From Bacteroides intestinalis DSM 17393 (lineage in GTDB: Bacteria; Bacteroidota; Bacteroidia; Bacteroidales; Bacteroidaceae), in contig NZ_ABJL02000002.1 in the NCBI RefSeq assembly GCF_000172175.1, positions 62,001-126,000 on the forward strand: a DNA stretch of 64,000 nucleotides, written 5' to 3'. Positions 43,990 through 53,368 of this stretch are shown piece by piece (the first letter of the stretch is position 1; every line of letters starts with the position of its first letter). The notes beneath the pieces were generated by a model. It had not been told where the DNA came from. It worked only from the letters and a program-made list of their open reading frames with translations, and made no database searches. The position numbers and the translations under genes were made by a program.

Positions 43990-46689
43990 ATGATACTATC
44001 TTTTCATATCGAGTACCGCACAAGTTGGGGTGAAGAGGTCAGAGTCTTAGGATCTATTCCTGAACTGGGTAACAATCAACCCGGTAAAGCCGTACCCTTA
44101 CAAACAGTGGATGGCATTCACTGGACTTTAGATGCGGACATTCAAGCGCCTGAAAACGGCATCGTACAATACAGTTATCACATTTATCGCGACGGCAAAG
44201 ATACACGTACGGAGTGGAACAGCCTTCCCCGCACGCTCTATGTATCGGCTGACAAGAAGAAGGTCTACCGCCTGCAAGACTGCTGGAAGAATCTGCCCGA
44301 ACAGCAATACTTCTACACATCTGCTTTCACGGAGTCCCTGCTTGCACATCCCGAACGTAGTGCCGCCCCCAAAAGCCACAAGAAAGGATTAGTGATCAAA
44401 GCGTATGCTCCGTGCATCGACAATGACCACTGCCTGGGCATTTGCGGCAACCAGAAAGTTCTGGGAGATTGGGACGCGGATAAAGCCGTTCTGATGAGCG
44501 ACTCCAACTTCCCTGAATGGCAAGTCGAAGTAGACGCCTCGAAAATCAGTTTCCCGCTGGAGTACAAATTCATCCTTTATAATAAGAAAGAGCATCGTGC
44601 CGTGGCATGGGAGAACAACCCCAACCGCTACATGGCCGATCCGCAGATAGGCGCTAACGAAACACTGGTAATTGGTGACCGTTACGTTTACTTCGCCCTG
44701 CCCGACTGGAAAGGTGCCGGAGTAGCCGTGCCCATCTTCTCGCTGCGCTCCGAAAAGAGCTTCGGCGTAGGCGACTTCGGCGATCTCAGGCAGATGATAG
44801 ACTGGGCAGTACTTACCCATCAGAAAGCCGTACAAATATTGCCTATCAACGATACTACCATGACGCATACATGGACGGATTCTTATCCATACAGCAGTAT
44901 TTCCATTTATGCTTTCCATCCCATGTATGCGGATCTGAAACAGATGGGAACGCTGAAAGACAAAGAGAAAATGGCCGAATTCAAAAAGCGTCAAAAAGAG
45001 CTGAACGCCCTGTCCACTGTAGATTATGAAGCAGTAAACCAGACAAAATGGGAATACTTCCGCCTGATATACAAACAGGAAGGCGAGAAAGTATTGGCAT
45101 CCAAAGCTTTCCGCCAATTCTTTGAAAGCAACAAAGAATGGTTACAACCATACGCCGTGTTCAGCTATCTACGCGATGCCTACAAGACGCCCAACTTCCG
45201 CGAATGGCCGAAATTCTCCGAATATAAGGCCGAAGAAATTGAGAAGCTGTGTCAACCTAAGTCCGCCGACTATCCACACATTGCCATCTACTTCTTCATC
45301 CAGTTCCACTTGCACCTGCAACTGTTGGCAGCGACGGAACATGCACGCGCCAACGGTGTAGTGTTGAAAGGTGATATTCCCATCGGTATCAGCCGCAACA
45401 GTGTAGAAGCATGGACAGAGCCTTATTATTTCAACCTGAACGGCCAAGCGGGTGCACCACCCGATGATTTCTCCGTAAACGGTCAGAATTGGGGCCTTCC
45501 CACCTACAACTGGGACGTAATGGAGCAGGACGGTTATTCTTGGTGGATGAAACGTTTCCGCAAAATGTCAGAATACTTCGATGCCTACCGTATCGACCAC
45601 ATCCTCGGCTTCTTCCGCATCTGGGAAATCCCGATGCATGCCGTACACGGACTGCTGGGTCAGTTTGTCCCCGCCCTGCCAATGACGCGCGAAGAAATAG
45701 AAGGTTACGGAATAGCATTCCGCGAAGATTTCTTTACGAAACCCTATATCCATGAATACTTCCTCGGACAAATGTTCGGCCCGCATACTGATTACGTAAA
45801 GCAGACCTTCATAGAGCCTACGGAAACGTGGGAAATATACCGTATGCGCCCTGAGTTCGACACCCAACGCAAAGTAGAGGCATACTTTGCCGGAAAGACG
45901 GACGAAGACAGCATCTGGATACGCGACGGACTATACGCATTAATCAGTGACGTATTGTTTGTGCCCGACCGTGAAGACCCGCACAAATTCCATCCACGCA
46001 TCGGTGTACAACACGATTACATCTACCGTGCCCTGAATGATTGGGAAAAGGCGGCGTTCAATCGTTTGTACGATCAGTATTACTATCACCGCCACAACGA
46101 GTTCTGGCGCGAACAAGCCATGAAGAAGTTGCCGCAACTGACGCAATCCACCCGTATGCTGGTATGCGGTGAAGACCTCGGCATGATTCCCGACTGTGTA
46201 GCTTGGGTAATGAACGATCTGCGCATCCTAAGTCTGGAGATACAACGCATGCCGAAAGATCCTTCACAGGAATTCGGACATCCGGACTGGTATCCGTACC
46301 GCTCGGTTTGCACCATCTCTACACATGATATGTCTACGCTACGCGGCTGGTGGGAAGAAGATTTCCAACAAACGCAACGGTACTACAACGCCATGCTGGG
46401 GCATTACGGTGCCGCACCTGCCGTTGCCACTCCGGAACTTTGCGAACAAGTGGTACGCAACCATCTTTACAGCAACTCTATCCTGTGCATCCTCTCCTTG
46501 CAGGACTGGATGGCTATGGACGGAAAATGGCGCAACCCCAATGTACAGGAAGAGCGCATCAACGTGCCTGCCAACCCCAGACATTACTGGCGCTACCGTA
46601 TGCACCTGACGCTGGAACAACTGATGAAAGCGGATAGCCTGAACGAGAAGATCAAAGGACTGATAGAACAGACCGGACGAAAAGGATAA
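43990..46689 (+). CDS. malQ: 4-alpha-glucanotransferase (GH77, DPE2-like) with two N-terminal CBM20 domains
   Basis: 899 residues. Two starch-binding CBM20 modules (about 1-100 and 125-245; both with VLGSIPELG or VLGDWDADKAV signatures) precede the GH77 domain (about 255-895). Catalytic sites: the nucleophile Asp in YRIDHILGFFRIWEIP, the acid/base Glu in VCGEDLGMIPDC and the third Asp in ISTHDMSTLRGWW. An insert of about 130 residues splits the barrel, as in plant DPE2. It transfers maltosyl or glucosyl units between alpha-1,4-glucans in the cytoplasm for maltodextrin or glycogen turnover. Confidence 0.94.
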   Translation: MILSFHIEYRTSWGEEVRVLGSIPELGNNQPGKAVPLQTVDGIHWTLDADIQAPENGIVQYSYHIYRDGKDTRTEWNSLPRTLYVSADKKKVYRLQDCWKNLPEQQYFYTSAFTESLLAHPERSAAPKSHKKGLVIKAYAPCIDNDHCLGICGNQKVLGDWDADKAVLMSDSNFPEWQVEVDASKISFPLEYKFILYNKKEHRAVAWENNPNRYMADPQIGANETLVIGDRYVYFALPDWKGAGVAVPIFSLRSEKSFGVGDFGDLRQMIDWAVLTHQKAVQILPINDTTMTHTWTDSYPYSSISIYAFHPMYADLKQMGTLKDKEKMAEFKKRQKELNALSTVDYEAVNQTKWEYFRLIYKQEGEKVLASKAFRQFFESNKEWLQPYAVFSYLRDAYKTPNFREWPKFSEYKAEEIEKLCQPKSADYPHIAIYFFIQFHLHLQLLAATEHARANGVVLKGDIPIGISRNSVEAWTEPYYFNLNGQAGAPPDDFSVNGQNWGLPTYNWDVMEQDGYSWWMKRFRKMSEYFDAYRIDHILGFFRIWEIPMHAVHGLLGQFVPALPMTREEIEGYGIAFREDFFTKPYIHEYFLGQMFGPHTDYVKQTFIEPTETWEIYRMRPEFDTQRKVEAYFAGKTDEDSIWIRDGLYALISDVLFVPDREDPHKFHPRIGVQHDYIYRALNDWEKAAFNRLYDQYYYHRHNEFWREQAMKKLPQLTQSTRMLVCGEDLGMIPDCVAWVMNDLRILSLEIQRMPKDPSQEFGHPDWYPYRSVCTISTHDMSTLRGWWEEDFQQTQRYYNAMLGHYGAAPAVATPELCEQVVRNHLYSNSILCILSLQDWMAMDGKWRNPNVQEERINVPANPRHYWRYRMHLTLEQLMKADSLNEKIKGLIEQTGRKG

Positions 46690-46756
46690 TATTCAGGTAA
46701 CACATTAGTGCTTTAATTATCAGCGCATTGCATTTACATTTCATTTTCGCCATGAT

Positions 46757-46880
46757 GTAAAAGCATTTACCGCTGGATGTAACGACCTTTACCGCTTATT
46801 GTAACGCTCTTTACCTCCTATTGTAAATGCTTTTACCTCGGCATGTAAATGGAGTTACCATTTGAGGTAAACAAGATAAC
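46757..46880 (-). repeat. Array of 22-bp GTAA-N6-TTAC units (module copy B, inverse orientation)
   Basis: On the plus strand the dyads start at 46757, 46779, 46801, 46823, 46845 and 46867, exactly 22 bp apart; the last is degenerate. Read on the minus strand, the units correspond one-to-one with copy A. Three 14-bp dyads are identical between copies (GTAACTCCATTTAC, GTAAAGAGCGTTAC and GTAAAGGTCGTTAC). Confidence 0.85.
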
Positions 46881-46890
46881 AATGAAAGGA

Positions 46891-46945
46891 AACAGCCGTG
46901 CCCTCGTAAGGTGAAATACATTCACCTGCCGAGGGCACGGCTGTT
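46891..46945 (-). repeat. Nested stem-loop (module copy B)
   Basis: The outer 16-bp perfect stem AACAGCCGTGCCCTCG / CGAGGGCACGGCTGTT (46891-46906 with 46930-46945) holds an inner hairpin AGGTGAA / TTCACCT. Against copy A, the outer stem carries the paired change G-C for A-T and a three-pair extension. Confidence 0.8.
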
Positions 46946-46961
46946 TGTTCGTAAGATGTGA

Positions 46962-47120
46962 TTACCTGTTCGCAGGATGACAGGATACACTGACTGCCAG
47001 AGCTTCCGTAGTACACACAAAACCTCTGGCATAGTTCACTTTCTTGTTGGAACGGTAATACTCACATTTCCCCGCCATAGCCTCAATCGTTTTCGGATTC
47101 AGCGTAGGCAGGATACAAAT
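46962..47120 (-). pseudogene. DUF6078 gene remnant (copy B)
   Basis: On the minus strand, translation gives LPTLNPKTIEAMAGKCEYYR and on through YARGFVCTTEALAVS, nearly identical to residues 46-85 of the intact DUF6078 protein (5691-6128). The N-terminal cysteine cluster region is lost or frameshifted, and the C-terminal about 60 residues are removed by an internal deletion, after which the frame ends at 46962. Only Cys60 of the four cysteines remains. Next to it lie copy B of the hairpin and array, so the whole module was duplicated before the gene decayed. Confidence 0.8.
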
Positions 47121-47132
47121 ATACCTGTTTTC

Positions 47133-47163
47133 TTTGTTTACTGGGCAGTTATTCTTATTTTTG
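47133..47163 (+). promoter_or_regulatory. Promoter for folB
   Basis: TTTG (47133-47136) and TATTTTTG (47156-47163) with a 19-bp spacer, directly beside the DUF6078 remnant. Confidence 0.6.
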
Positions 47164-47187
47164 TCATTAACCTAATATTCCATTGAT

Positions 47188-47550
47188 ATGAACAGTTATA
47201 TATTCCTTGATAACGTCCGTTTCTTTGCCTACCACGGTGTAGGTCAGCAAGAGCGGGAAGTAGGTAATGAATTTGTCATTAACCTGAAATTGAAAGTCGA
47301 TATTGCACGTGCCGCCGAGACTGACGATGTGACACATACCGTCAGCTATGCCGATGTATACGAAAATGTGAAAGCTGAGATGGAGATACCTTCTAAATTG
47401 CTGGAACATGTTTGCGGACGTATTGTAAAGCGCCTGTTCCGCACTTTCCCCACTGTTAAAGCTATTGAACTGAAACTCGCTAAACGCAATCCGCCCATGG
47501 AAGCCGATTTGGATGCGGCAGGAGTGGAAGTACAATGTGAAAGAGTTTAA
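47188..47550 (+). CDS. folB: Dihydroneopterin aldolase
   Basis: Splits 7,8-dihydroneopterin into 6-hydroxymethyl-dihydropterin and glycolaldehyde in folate synthesis. 120 residues, normal length for this octameric tunnel-fold enzyme. The family start NSYIFLDNVRFFAYHGVGQQEREVGNEF holds the pterin-binding Tyr and the conserved HGV..QE; TVSYADVYENVK and the catalytic Lys region ELKLAKRNPPM follow. It is a single gene with its own promoter; its end overlaps the convergent ATPase gene by 4 bp. Confidence 0.95.
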   Translation: MNSYIFLDNVRFFAYHGVGQQEREVGNEFVINLKLKVDIARAAETDDVTHTVSYADVYENVKAEMEIPSKLLEHVCGRIVKRLFRTFPTVKAIELKLAKRNPPMEADLDAAGVEVQCERV

Positions 47551-49289
47551 AAAGAAACCTCCTCCATTCGTTCCAGTTCGCAGCCTCGAAACTGTACCAC
47601 AATGCAATGTAACTGCGTATTCTGTATCAACTGCTTCACCTTGGGGGCAGCAGCATACATCCTTACCTGCCCCACTGCTTCCTGCCATTGCGTTTCGGTT
47701 TTCGATTCCGAATCTTTGGAGGAGAGGTATTTTAGTTCTATGATGTAACTGTGTGCCACTTCATAACGCAACAGGTCGGGCATTAGGAAAAGATCACAGA
47801 AACCATGGTTCAGTTCCAGTTCGGGAGCAAGCAGGTAGTAGGCGTTCACACTCAGATAAGCCGTGAAAAAGCCTTGGATATTTCGCTCGCCTTCGATGGC
47901 ACTGCGAACGGAAGAGTTCTCCTTGTAGGCGTGAGCAATGAATTCCAGTGATTCACGCCAATGACCATCGTAAGCCATATCGTAGAATAAGTCCAGTATA
48001 CTGTTGAGATCAATATACCGTCTCTCCTGATACTCTTCCAGCATGAATTCATAATACTGCTTACGCACATTGTTGTTAGGGATGCTAAGTACCATACGCT
48101 GTCCGCGTGTGGCGGTGATGGTGAGCATTCCGTAATAGAAGAGCAGACTGGGAAATATCTCCGGGTTGGCAATCTCTGTAGCAGGAAAAGTAGTGGTCAG
48201 GGCGGTGACTATCTGACCTTCCTCAGTGATTTTGCGCAGCACTCCTTTACGATTACCATCCAATCGATCCAGTTGAATAAGTTTCTTCATCTTGTTGTAA
48301 TCCGTACGGGTGTTGGGATCTATCATTTCTTTGGGAGATTTTCCTAAAGTAATGTAATGTCTCAGATAATAAAACACCATGTCACAGTTGAACATCTTCG
48401 GATCGCGGTCTAAGCTTGCTTCGGCGAAACAATAATTATCATACCATGGCTTCATCTCCGCTATCATGGCTTCAACGTCGCCATTGTGCTGCCCGACATC
48501 CTTATAGTATTGCAGCATTTCGCGCACATCCTTTTCGCTGAATCCCAGCATCATGTTGAATTGGAAGTCGGTACTGATGTTCCATCCGATGTTGAATCCG
48601 CTGGTCAGGTCGTCCAAGATGACGGGGCTGACGCCGGTCATGAAGATGCGCTCGAACATACCTTTAAACTTCTTGAATACTTCTCGATAGAAGCCGCTGA
48701 CATGGGTCAAGGCATGATACACCTCATTGCCTTGTTCATTAAGGACTACGTTGGTAAAATTATCATATTCATCAATGATAAGGTAAAGGGCAGCACCGGT
48801 ATTGTGTGCCTGCCAATCCAGGAAGTTCAGTTTATTGGCAGAACCGAATTGCTCTTTCATATCTTTTTCGAACCCCGGATAATAGTAAGGTTCATAAATA
48901 AGAGCAAAATTATTCAAGGCTCCGCTGCAATAATCATCAAAATTCCAGTCTAATGCACCTATACCTCCCACGCGCGAGAAGTCGAGATAGAGTATCTGGT
49001 ATTTCCCCTGCAACGGCGTAGGCTGACCGCCTATCCACAAACCTTCGAAGCGCTTCCGGAACTTTTCTTTTTGGGCGATGTCATAATAAGCCCGCAACAT
49101 ACTTAAGAAAATGCTCTTTCCAAAACGGCGGGGACGGATGAAGAATAAACTGTTGGGCTGCTGCTCCAGTAAAGGCAGATACATGGTTTTATCCACATAA
49201 TATTGATTCTGTTCCACCACTTCTACAAAGTTGGATACGCCATAAGGTATTCTTTTTACATTCTCTTCTATAATTGTTCCCGTTTTCAT
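47547..49289 (-). CDS. AAA-ATPase_like protein with C-terminal PD-(D/E)XK (DUF1703) domain
   Basis: 580 residues starting at MKTGTIIEENVKR; the frame is open for another 28 codons, but a TACTTTTG -7 box at 49311-49318 rules the outer start out. The N-terminal ATPase module has YYVDKTMYLPLL, the degenerate Walker A RRFGKSIFLSML and Walker B LYLIIDEYDNF. A C-terminal PD-(D/E)XK nuclease-like domain shows NHGFCDLFLMP and YIIELKYLSSK. This is a multicopy family in Bacteroides; the role is unknown, with defence or DNA-related activity proposed. It is convergent with folB and overlaps its stop. Confidence 0.9.
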   Translation of the reverse strand: MKTGTIIEENVKRIPYGVSNFVEVVEQNQYYVDKTMYLPLLEQQPNSLFFIRPRRFGKSIFLSMLRAYYDIAQKEKFRKRFEGLWIGGQPTPLQGKYQILYLDFSRVGGIGALDWNFDDYCSGALNNFALIYEPYYYPGFEKDMKEQFGSANKLNFLDWQAHNTGAALYLIIDEYDNFTNVVLNEQGNEVYHALTHVSGFYREVFKKFKGMFERIFMTGVSPVILDDLTSGFNIGWNISTDFQFNMMLGFSEKDVREMLQYYKDVGQHNGDVEAMIAEMKPWYDNYCFAEASLDRDPKMFNCDMVFYYLRHYITLGKSPKEMIDPNTRTDYNKMKKLIQLDRLDGNRKGVLRKITEEGQIVTALTTTFPATEIANPEIFPSLLFYYGMLTITATRGQRMVLSIPNNNVRKQYYEFMLEEYQERRYIDLNSILDLFYDMAYDGHWRESLEFIAHAYKENSSVRSAIEGERNIQGFFTAYLSVNAYYLLAPELELNHGFCDLFLMPDLLRYEVAHSYIIELKYLSSKDSESKTETQWQEAVGQVRMYAAAPKVKQLIQNTQLHCIVVQFRGCELERMEEVSF

Positions 49290-49310
49290 ATTATTTCGGC
49301 AGCGATAAGA

Positions 49311-49318
49311 CAAAAGTA
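49311..49318 (-). promoter_or_regulatory. -7 box for the AAA-ATPase_like gene
   Basis: TACTTTTG on the minus strand, 22 bp before MKTGT. Confidence 0.55.
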
Positions 49319-49470
49319 ACTCATTCTTGCCGAAGGAACAAACAAAGCACAGGAAAGTTTGCTGGCCTTTCATAGACTGCGATGGTAAATTAGTATGAAT
49401 CGAACCATAGCTTTTCTGAATGAACTATAAAAACAGCCCTCTTATCATCAGCTTTATAAATAATTATTTA

Positions 49471-49478
49471 TACCTTTG
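49471..49478 (+). promoter_or_regulatory. -7 box for the TPR sensor gene
   Basis: TACCTTTG, 23 bp before the ATG at 49502. Confidence 0.55.
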
Positions 49479-49501
49479 CTGCCAACAAAATAACCGACCA
49501 A

Positions 49502-51202
49502 ATGGTAAACTTAAAGATTACAACAGCATTATTTACTGTTTTACTACTATTTTCTTGTTCACACAAAAGCGAAACAGAAACATTATTCTCACATGCCGAT
49601 ACACTCATAGAAGAATATCCCGACAGTGCACTCCAGTCATTGGACTTATCACCGGAAGAAATAGAAGGACTTTCCGACAAAGAATGCGCACGCTATGCGT
49701 TATTACTTGCACGTGCCACGGACAAGTGCAAGCTCTCTTTGCTACCTTGCGACTCACTGCTGAATGTAGCATTAGATTATTATGACGATGACGAGAAAGA
49801 AAAAGCGATAGCATTGCTCTATAAAGGCAGACTGGCTGTTGAAATGGAAGAAGCAGAAGAAGCAACAACTTGTTTCCAAAAGGGATTAACCATCATACAA
49901 GATTTCCCGAAAGAGCTTAAGACAAAGAATTTACTTCTCAGTTCATTGGGAAATATCTATTTTGATGCCGGATACTATGACAAATCTATGGAAATATACG
50001 AAACGATGTATGAATGTTGCACTACAGATCTGGAAAAATCAATAGCATTGAACAATATCAGTACATATTATTGCTTAATAGATGAAAAGGATTCTACCTT
50101 AATGTTCCAGCGCGAAGCATTAAATTATGCTATAGCTTCGGGAGATTCTCTACAGATTGCAATGTCTAAACACAATTTAAGCCTGAAATTTGATAATTTT
50201 AACGAGCTTGATTCCGCCTTATATTATGAAAAAATGGCTCTCAAAGAACTACCTCAAAAGGAAAATCATGGAAACTGCTACTTCAATCTCGGAGATTTAC
50301 TTTTAAAAACAGGTAAAAATAAAGACTCTGCTCTTTACTATTTAACCAAAGCCTTAGAGGATGTACCCATTGAAAGCAAAGCTTCATGTCTAAAAAGTTT
50401 ATATAATCTTGAAAAAGAAAACGGAGATTACAAAACAGCAAATACCTATTTAGAAGAACATTCCGCTATCATAGACTCATTATTTTACATGGAACAGTCA
50501 ACAGAAATACAACAACTGATTTATGAATACAATACCAAAATGAGGGTAAGAGAGGAACAATTAAAAGGAAAGCGCACCATACACCGCACTATTGCAGGAT
50601 TCGTTTCAATTTGCTTTCTCATTATACTTGCTTATCAAAACTATATAAACCGGAAGAAACGTATTCAACTCCAATACAAACAATCATTAGAGCAAACACA
50701 GAATAAGTTATCATCTTTAGAAACTACCATTGAAAACAATCAGCTAATGATTACCTTATTAAAGCAAGAACAGAACATTTTAAAGCAAGAACATGAAAAC
50801 AAAGAACAGCAAATAGAAGAAAGAGAACAAGCCATAGCTCGCTTAAAAGAAGAGAAACAACAGTTACTCCATTGGTTGTTTGCCCAAAGCAGCATTTACC
50901 AAAAAGTGATTACGCTATCCAAACAAACCAGTTCGAATAAAAAACAAATGAAAGCTTTAACCACTACGGAGCAGGAACAACTGAAAAAGACAGTATTCGG
51001 AGTATATCAAAGTTACATATCTTTCCTCCACAAAGAATATCCCAAGTTAACGGAAGATGATCAATTGCTCCTTTGCCTACAGAAAACTTCACTTAACCCA
51101 TTAGCCATTGCAATTTGTTTTGGCTATACCGATACGCACCCTCTCAATCAAAAAAAATACAAAATGAAAGAGAGAATGAGTAGAGAAGAAAGTAAGGTGT
51201 GA
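49502..51202 (+). CDS. TPR lipoprotein with membrane helix, coiled coil and HTH-like C-terminus
   Basis: 566 residues. A lipoprotein signal (LLLFSCSHKSE, Cys about 19) starts it, then tetratricopeptide repeats (about 30-345), one transmembrane helix (FVSICFLIILAYQNYI, about 360-382), a long coiled coil rich in Gln/Glu/Lys (about 385-460) and a C-terminal segment LTEDDQLLLCLQKTSLNPLAIAICFGYTD that resembles a LuxR-like HTH. This is a one-component transmembrane regulator layout known in Bacteroides (extracytoplasmic TPR, cytoplasmic HTH); the DNA-binding claim is weaker because the helix is degenerate. It could control the four-gene set downstream. The Cys lipid anchor together with a second membrane span is odd and may mean the Cys is not modified. 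Confidence 0.75.
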   Translation: MVNLKITTALFTVLLLFSCSHKSETETLFSHADTLIEEYPDSALQSLDLSPEEIEGLSDKECARYALLLARATDKCKLSLLPCDSLLNVALDYYDDDEKEKAIALLYKGRLAVEMEEAEEATTCFQKGLTIIQDFPKELKTKNLLLSSLGNIYFDAGYYDKSMEIYETMYECCTTDLEKSIALNNISTYYCLIDEKDSTLMFQREALNYAIASGDSLQIAMSKHNLSLKFDNFNELDSALYYEKMALKELPQKENHGNCYFNLGDLLLKTGKNKDSALYYLTKALEDVPIESKASCLKSLYNLEKENGDYKTANTYLEEHSAIIDSLFYMEQSTEIQQLIYEYNTKMRVREEQLKGKRTIHRTIAGFVSICFLIILAYQNYINRKKRIQLQYKQSLEQTQNKLSSLETTIENNQLMITLLKQEQNILKQEHENKEQQIEEREQAIARLKEEKQQLLHWLFAQSSIYQKVITLSKQTSSNKKQMKALTTTEQEQLKKTVFGVYQSYISFLHKEYPKLTEDDQLLLCLQKTSLNPLAIAICFGYTDTHPLNQKKYKMKERMSREESKV

Positions 51203-51289
51203 CTACTAAATTTGATATTCACCTACTTATCAACACATTACATTTCTATAGTATGACTGCAAAAATGCATTCATGATAATTTTTTGCCC

Positions 51290-51297
51290 TAACTTTG
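51290..51297 (+). promoter_or_regulatory. -7 box for the DUF3244 gene
   Basis: TAACTTTG, 29 bp before the ATG at 51327. Confidence 0.5.
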
Positions 51298-51326
51298 CAA
51301 TCATAAACCATTAATTAAATATAGAA

Positions 51327-51710
51327 ATGAAAACAAAAGTATTATTTATTCTATTATCGGTATTATTCATTATGCCCATAAATGCAATCCCCCACAAAAA
51401 GCATCGACACAAAGTAAATGCTAAAATTATTAGTACAAATTATAAAACTACCACCCGCAGCCCCTTATTTTTTAGCCTAACTGCTGACGAAACAGACAAC
51501 AACTTAGCTATTACTTTTCAATTTCCCTTAGAGGAAGCAGATATCACTGTGACTGATAAAGATGGAAACATAGTCGTCTCTGAATTGAATTCCTCCATCT
51601 ATGAAGGAAAAACAGTTTACGTTCCAAATTCTGATTCTTATCCCTATCTGGTAGAAATTACATCTCCCTATTTAGATATAGAAGTAGAAATTACATCAGA
51701 AGATTATTAA
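51327..51710 (+). CDS. DUF3244 family secreted protein
   Basis: 127 residues with a signal peptide (about 1-20, ending INAIP) and a basic stretch HKKHRHKVN right after it. The rest matches the small Ig-like DUF3244 fold of Bacteroides (RSPLFFSLTADETDNNLAITFQFPLEEADITVTDKDGNIV). These proteins are often next to TPR regulators. The function is unknown. It has its own promoter, and the 539-residue frame follows 30 bp after its stop. Confidence 0.8.
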   Translation: MKTKVLFILLSVLFIMPINAIPHKKHRHKVNAKIISTNYKTTTRSPLFFSLTADETDNNLAITFQFPLEEADITVTDKDGNIVVSELNSSIYEGKTVYVPNSDSYPYLVEITSPYLDIEVEITSEDY

Positions 51711-51745
51711 GTTAACCATAGTACTAATTTAAAACATTTATGATT

Positions 51746-53359
51746 ATGAAAAAGTATTTCGTAAGTCTATTCTGCATTGCTGCATTTTGCGCTTGCACAG
51801 ACCAAGTCAATGATTTCCCAGCGCAACCTGATAGGGCTCAATCAAAAACAATTAATCAGGCTCCTTTAGACCAAGTGACCGCACAAAAAAAGTTTGCCAA
51901 AGCATTGTCTAAAGCTGTATCCAACAGCCTTGACGTACGCAAGTTTCTTAAAGCCGAAGCTGTGGCACAATTTGACAATGATTATGACATATTCTATCCG
52001 TTGGTAAAAAACAAAATAGTATATGACAATCAAAGTCTCAGAGATATTTTATTGTCTTACTGTAAAGACGAAAATGAACTCGTTCAAATTGAACAATCTC
52101 TTCCTTTACTGAATATATTGGTTCCTGATTTATCTCTATTCTGGGATTTTAATGCAGAAAAATGGAATGTGGATGATAAAGAAGTATCCGTAATATGCCG
52201 GGACGATAAAGACAATACGTTATACGAAAACGGTGAAAATATCGGAAAAATGACAACGGGAGACATTCCTGATTTCCCTTGTCTCGTAGTGAAAAACAAC
52301 GAACGCATGAAAGTTTCCAGTGTCAAGACCAGATCGGGAGAGGCCACTTACGAATTTTTAAGTGATGCCTTTGACGGTAGTAAAAGAAAACTTCAGACAC
52401 GACACTATGAGGAAGACATAAATCTGCAACCTACAGAAGATTTAGAGGCATATGTCAATGGCAGCGAAATAATGTCGTCTGTAAAAGATGCATGGAACGA
52501 ATTCAAAAATGTTCCCAACGCCTATCAAAGAGATTATATCTATTATGGAATAACTAAAGAAAATAAGCCCGGAACTTTAAATAGATATATCAGAGAGAAA
52601 TTGTATAGATTCAGAATTGCTGCCAATGCATACAGTGCCATTAATGATCCCACACAAGACCCAACACTGCAAGACACACAGAAAAACAAAGGGTATCTAA
52701 CTAACGAAGAAATTATACAGAAGATATGGACAGATGGAAACTTCGAGTTCCACTTTAAGTCATATATATCAGGTGAGGACAGCAAAGAAGCAATGGAAGC
52801 TAAGCTTACATTTACTATTAACCCAAGAGATGCATTCTCGTTAGAAAAAATACATTTAAAGCACAAGAACTCTACAGCATTCAGACAATCCAAAAATTTC
52901 TATACGGTGGATGCTAAGAATCTAAGATCAAAATGGATTTATCCGGAAAAATCCGATAAAAATGCAGACGATCTGGTTTTCACATTACCATGGGATCTAT
53001 ATAATAAATCTCTATCTATCTTCATGTTTGTAGAAGAGTGGGATAAAGGCCAAACAATCACTCAAGAGAAAAGTGTTGTGAGCGAGTTTATCAATAAAGC
53101 AGACTTCTCAATTGAAGGAAGCGGCAGCATAGGAAAAGTCAGCTTATCAACTAAACTGGGGTATGGTTTTTCTCATACCAAAACTGTATCAAATAAGGCA
53201 ACGATTCAGACCACAGTAGAATCAGATCCATTAGGAACATTATATTTTCAATACAATGATCCTATCATCCGCGATGAAATCAACGGAACTTATAAACTAT
53301 ATAACGTTTCCAGTGGCAGTGTAGTAGCCACACTCTTACCCGTCGATTCATCTAAGTAA
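51746..53359 (+). CDS. Lipoprotein of unknown function
   Basis: 537 residues starting MKKYFVS (a start two codons earlier is possible). The lipobox FCAC places the lipidated Cys at about residue 18; the next residues TDQ do not obviously fit a surface export signal. The N-terminal half is rich in Asp/Lys and helical. The C-terminal third has repeated amphipathic beta pattern (SIEGSGSIGKVSLSTKLGYGFSHTKTVSNKATIQTTV) which would suit a beta-sheet surface domain. I do not recognise the family. It lies between DUF3244 and a smaller lipoprotein and is probably co-transcribed. Confidence 0.75.
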   Translation: MKKYFVSLFCIAAFCACTDQVNDFPAQPDRAQSKTINQAPLDQVTAQKKFAKALSKAVSNSLDVRKFLKAEAVAQFDNDYDIFYPLVKNKIVYDNQSLRDILLSYCKDENELVQIEQSLPLLNILVPDLSLFWDFNAEKWNVDDKEVSVICRDDKDNTLYENGENIGKMTTGDIPDFPCLVVKNNERMKVSSVKTRSGEATYEFLSDAFDGSKRKLQTRHYEEDINLQPTEDLEAYVNGSEIMSSVKDAWNEFKNVPNAYQRDYIYYGITKENKPGTLNRYIREKLYRFRIAANAYSAINDPTQDPTLQDTQKNKGYLTNEEIIQKIWTDGNFEFHFKSYISGEDSKEAMEAKLTFTINPRDAFSLEKIHLKHKNSTAFRQSKNFYTVDAKNLRSKWIYPEKSDKNADDLVFTLPWDLYNKSLSIFMFVEEWDKGQTITQEKSVVSEFINKADFSIEGSGSIGKVSLSTKLGYGFSHTKTVSNKATIQTTVESDPLGTLYFQYNDPIIRDEINGTYKLYNVSSGSVVATLLPVDSSK

Positions 53360-53368
53360 AAAAAGAAT

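Noticed and set aside
44389..45117. Long opposite-strand open frame of 242 codons inside malQ
   Set aside because: It is a shadow of the GH77 coding frame; composition is Phe/Tyr/His-rich with no domain or promoter.
46977..47186. 69-codon plus-strand open frame before folB
   Set aside because: The same bases read on the minus strand give clear homology to DUF6078, so this frame is antisense to the pseudogene.
48486..48953. 155-codon plus-strand frame inside the AAA-ATPase_like gene
   Set aside because: Antisense shadow of a well-supported coding region.
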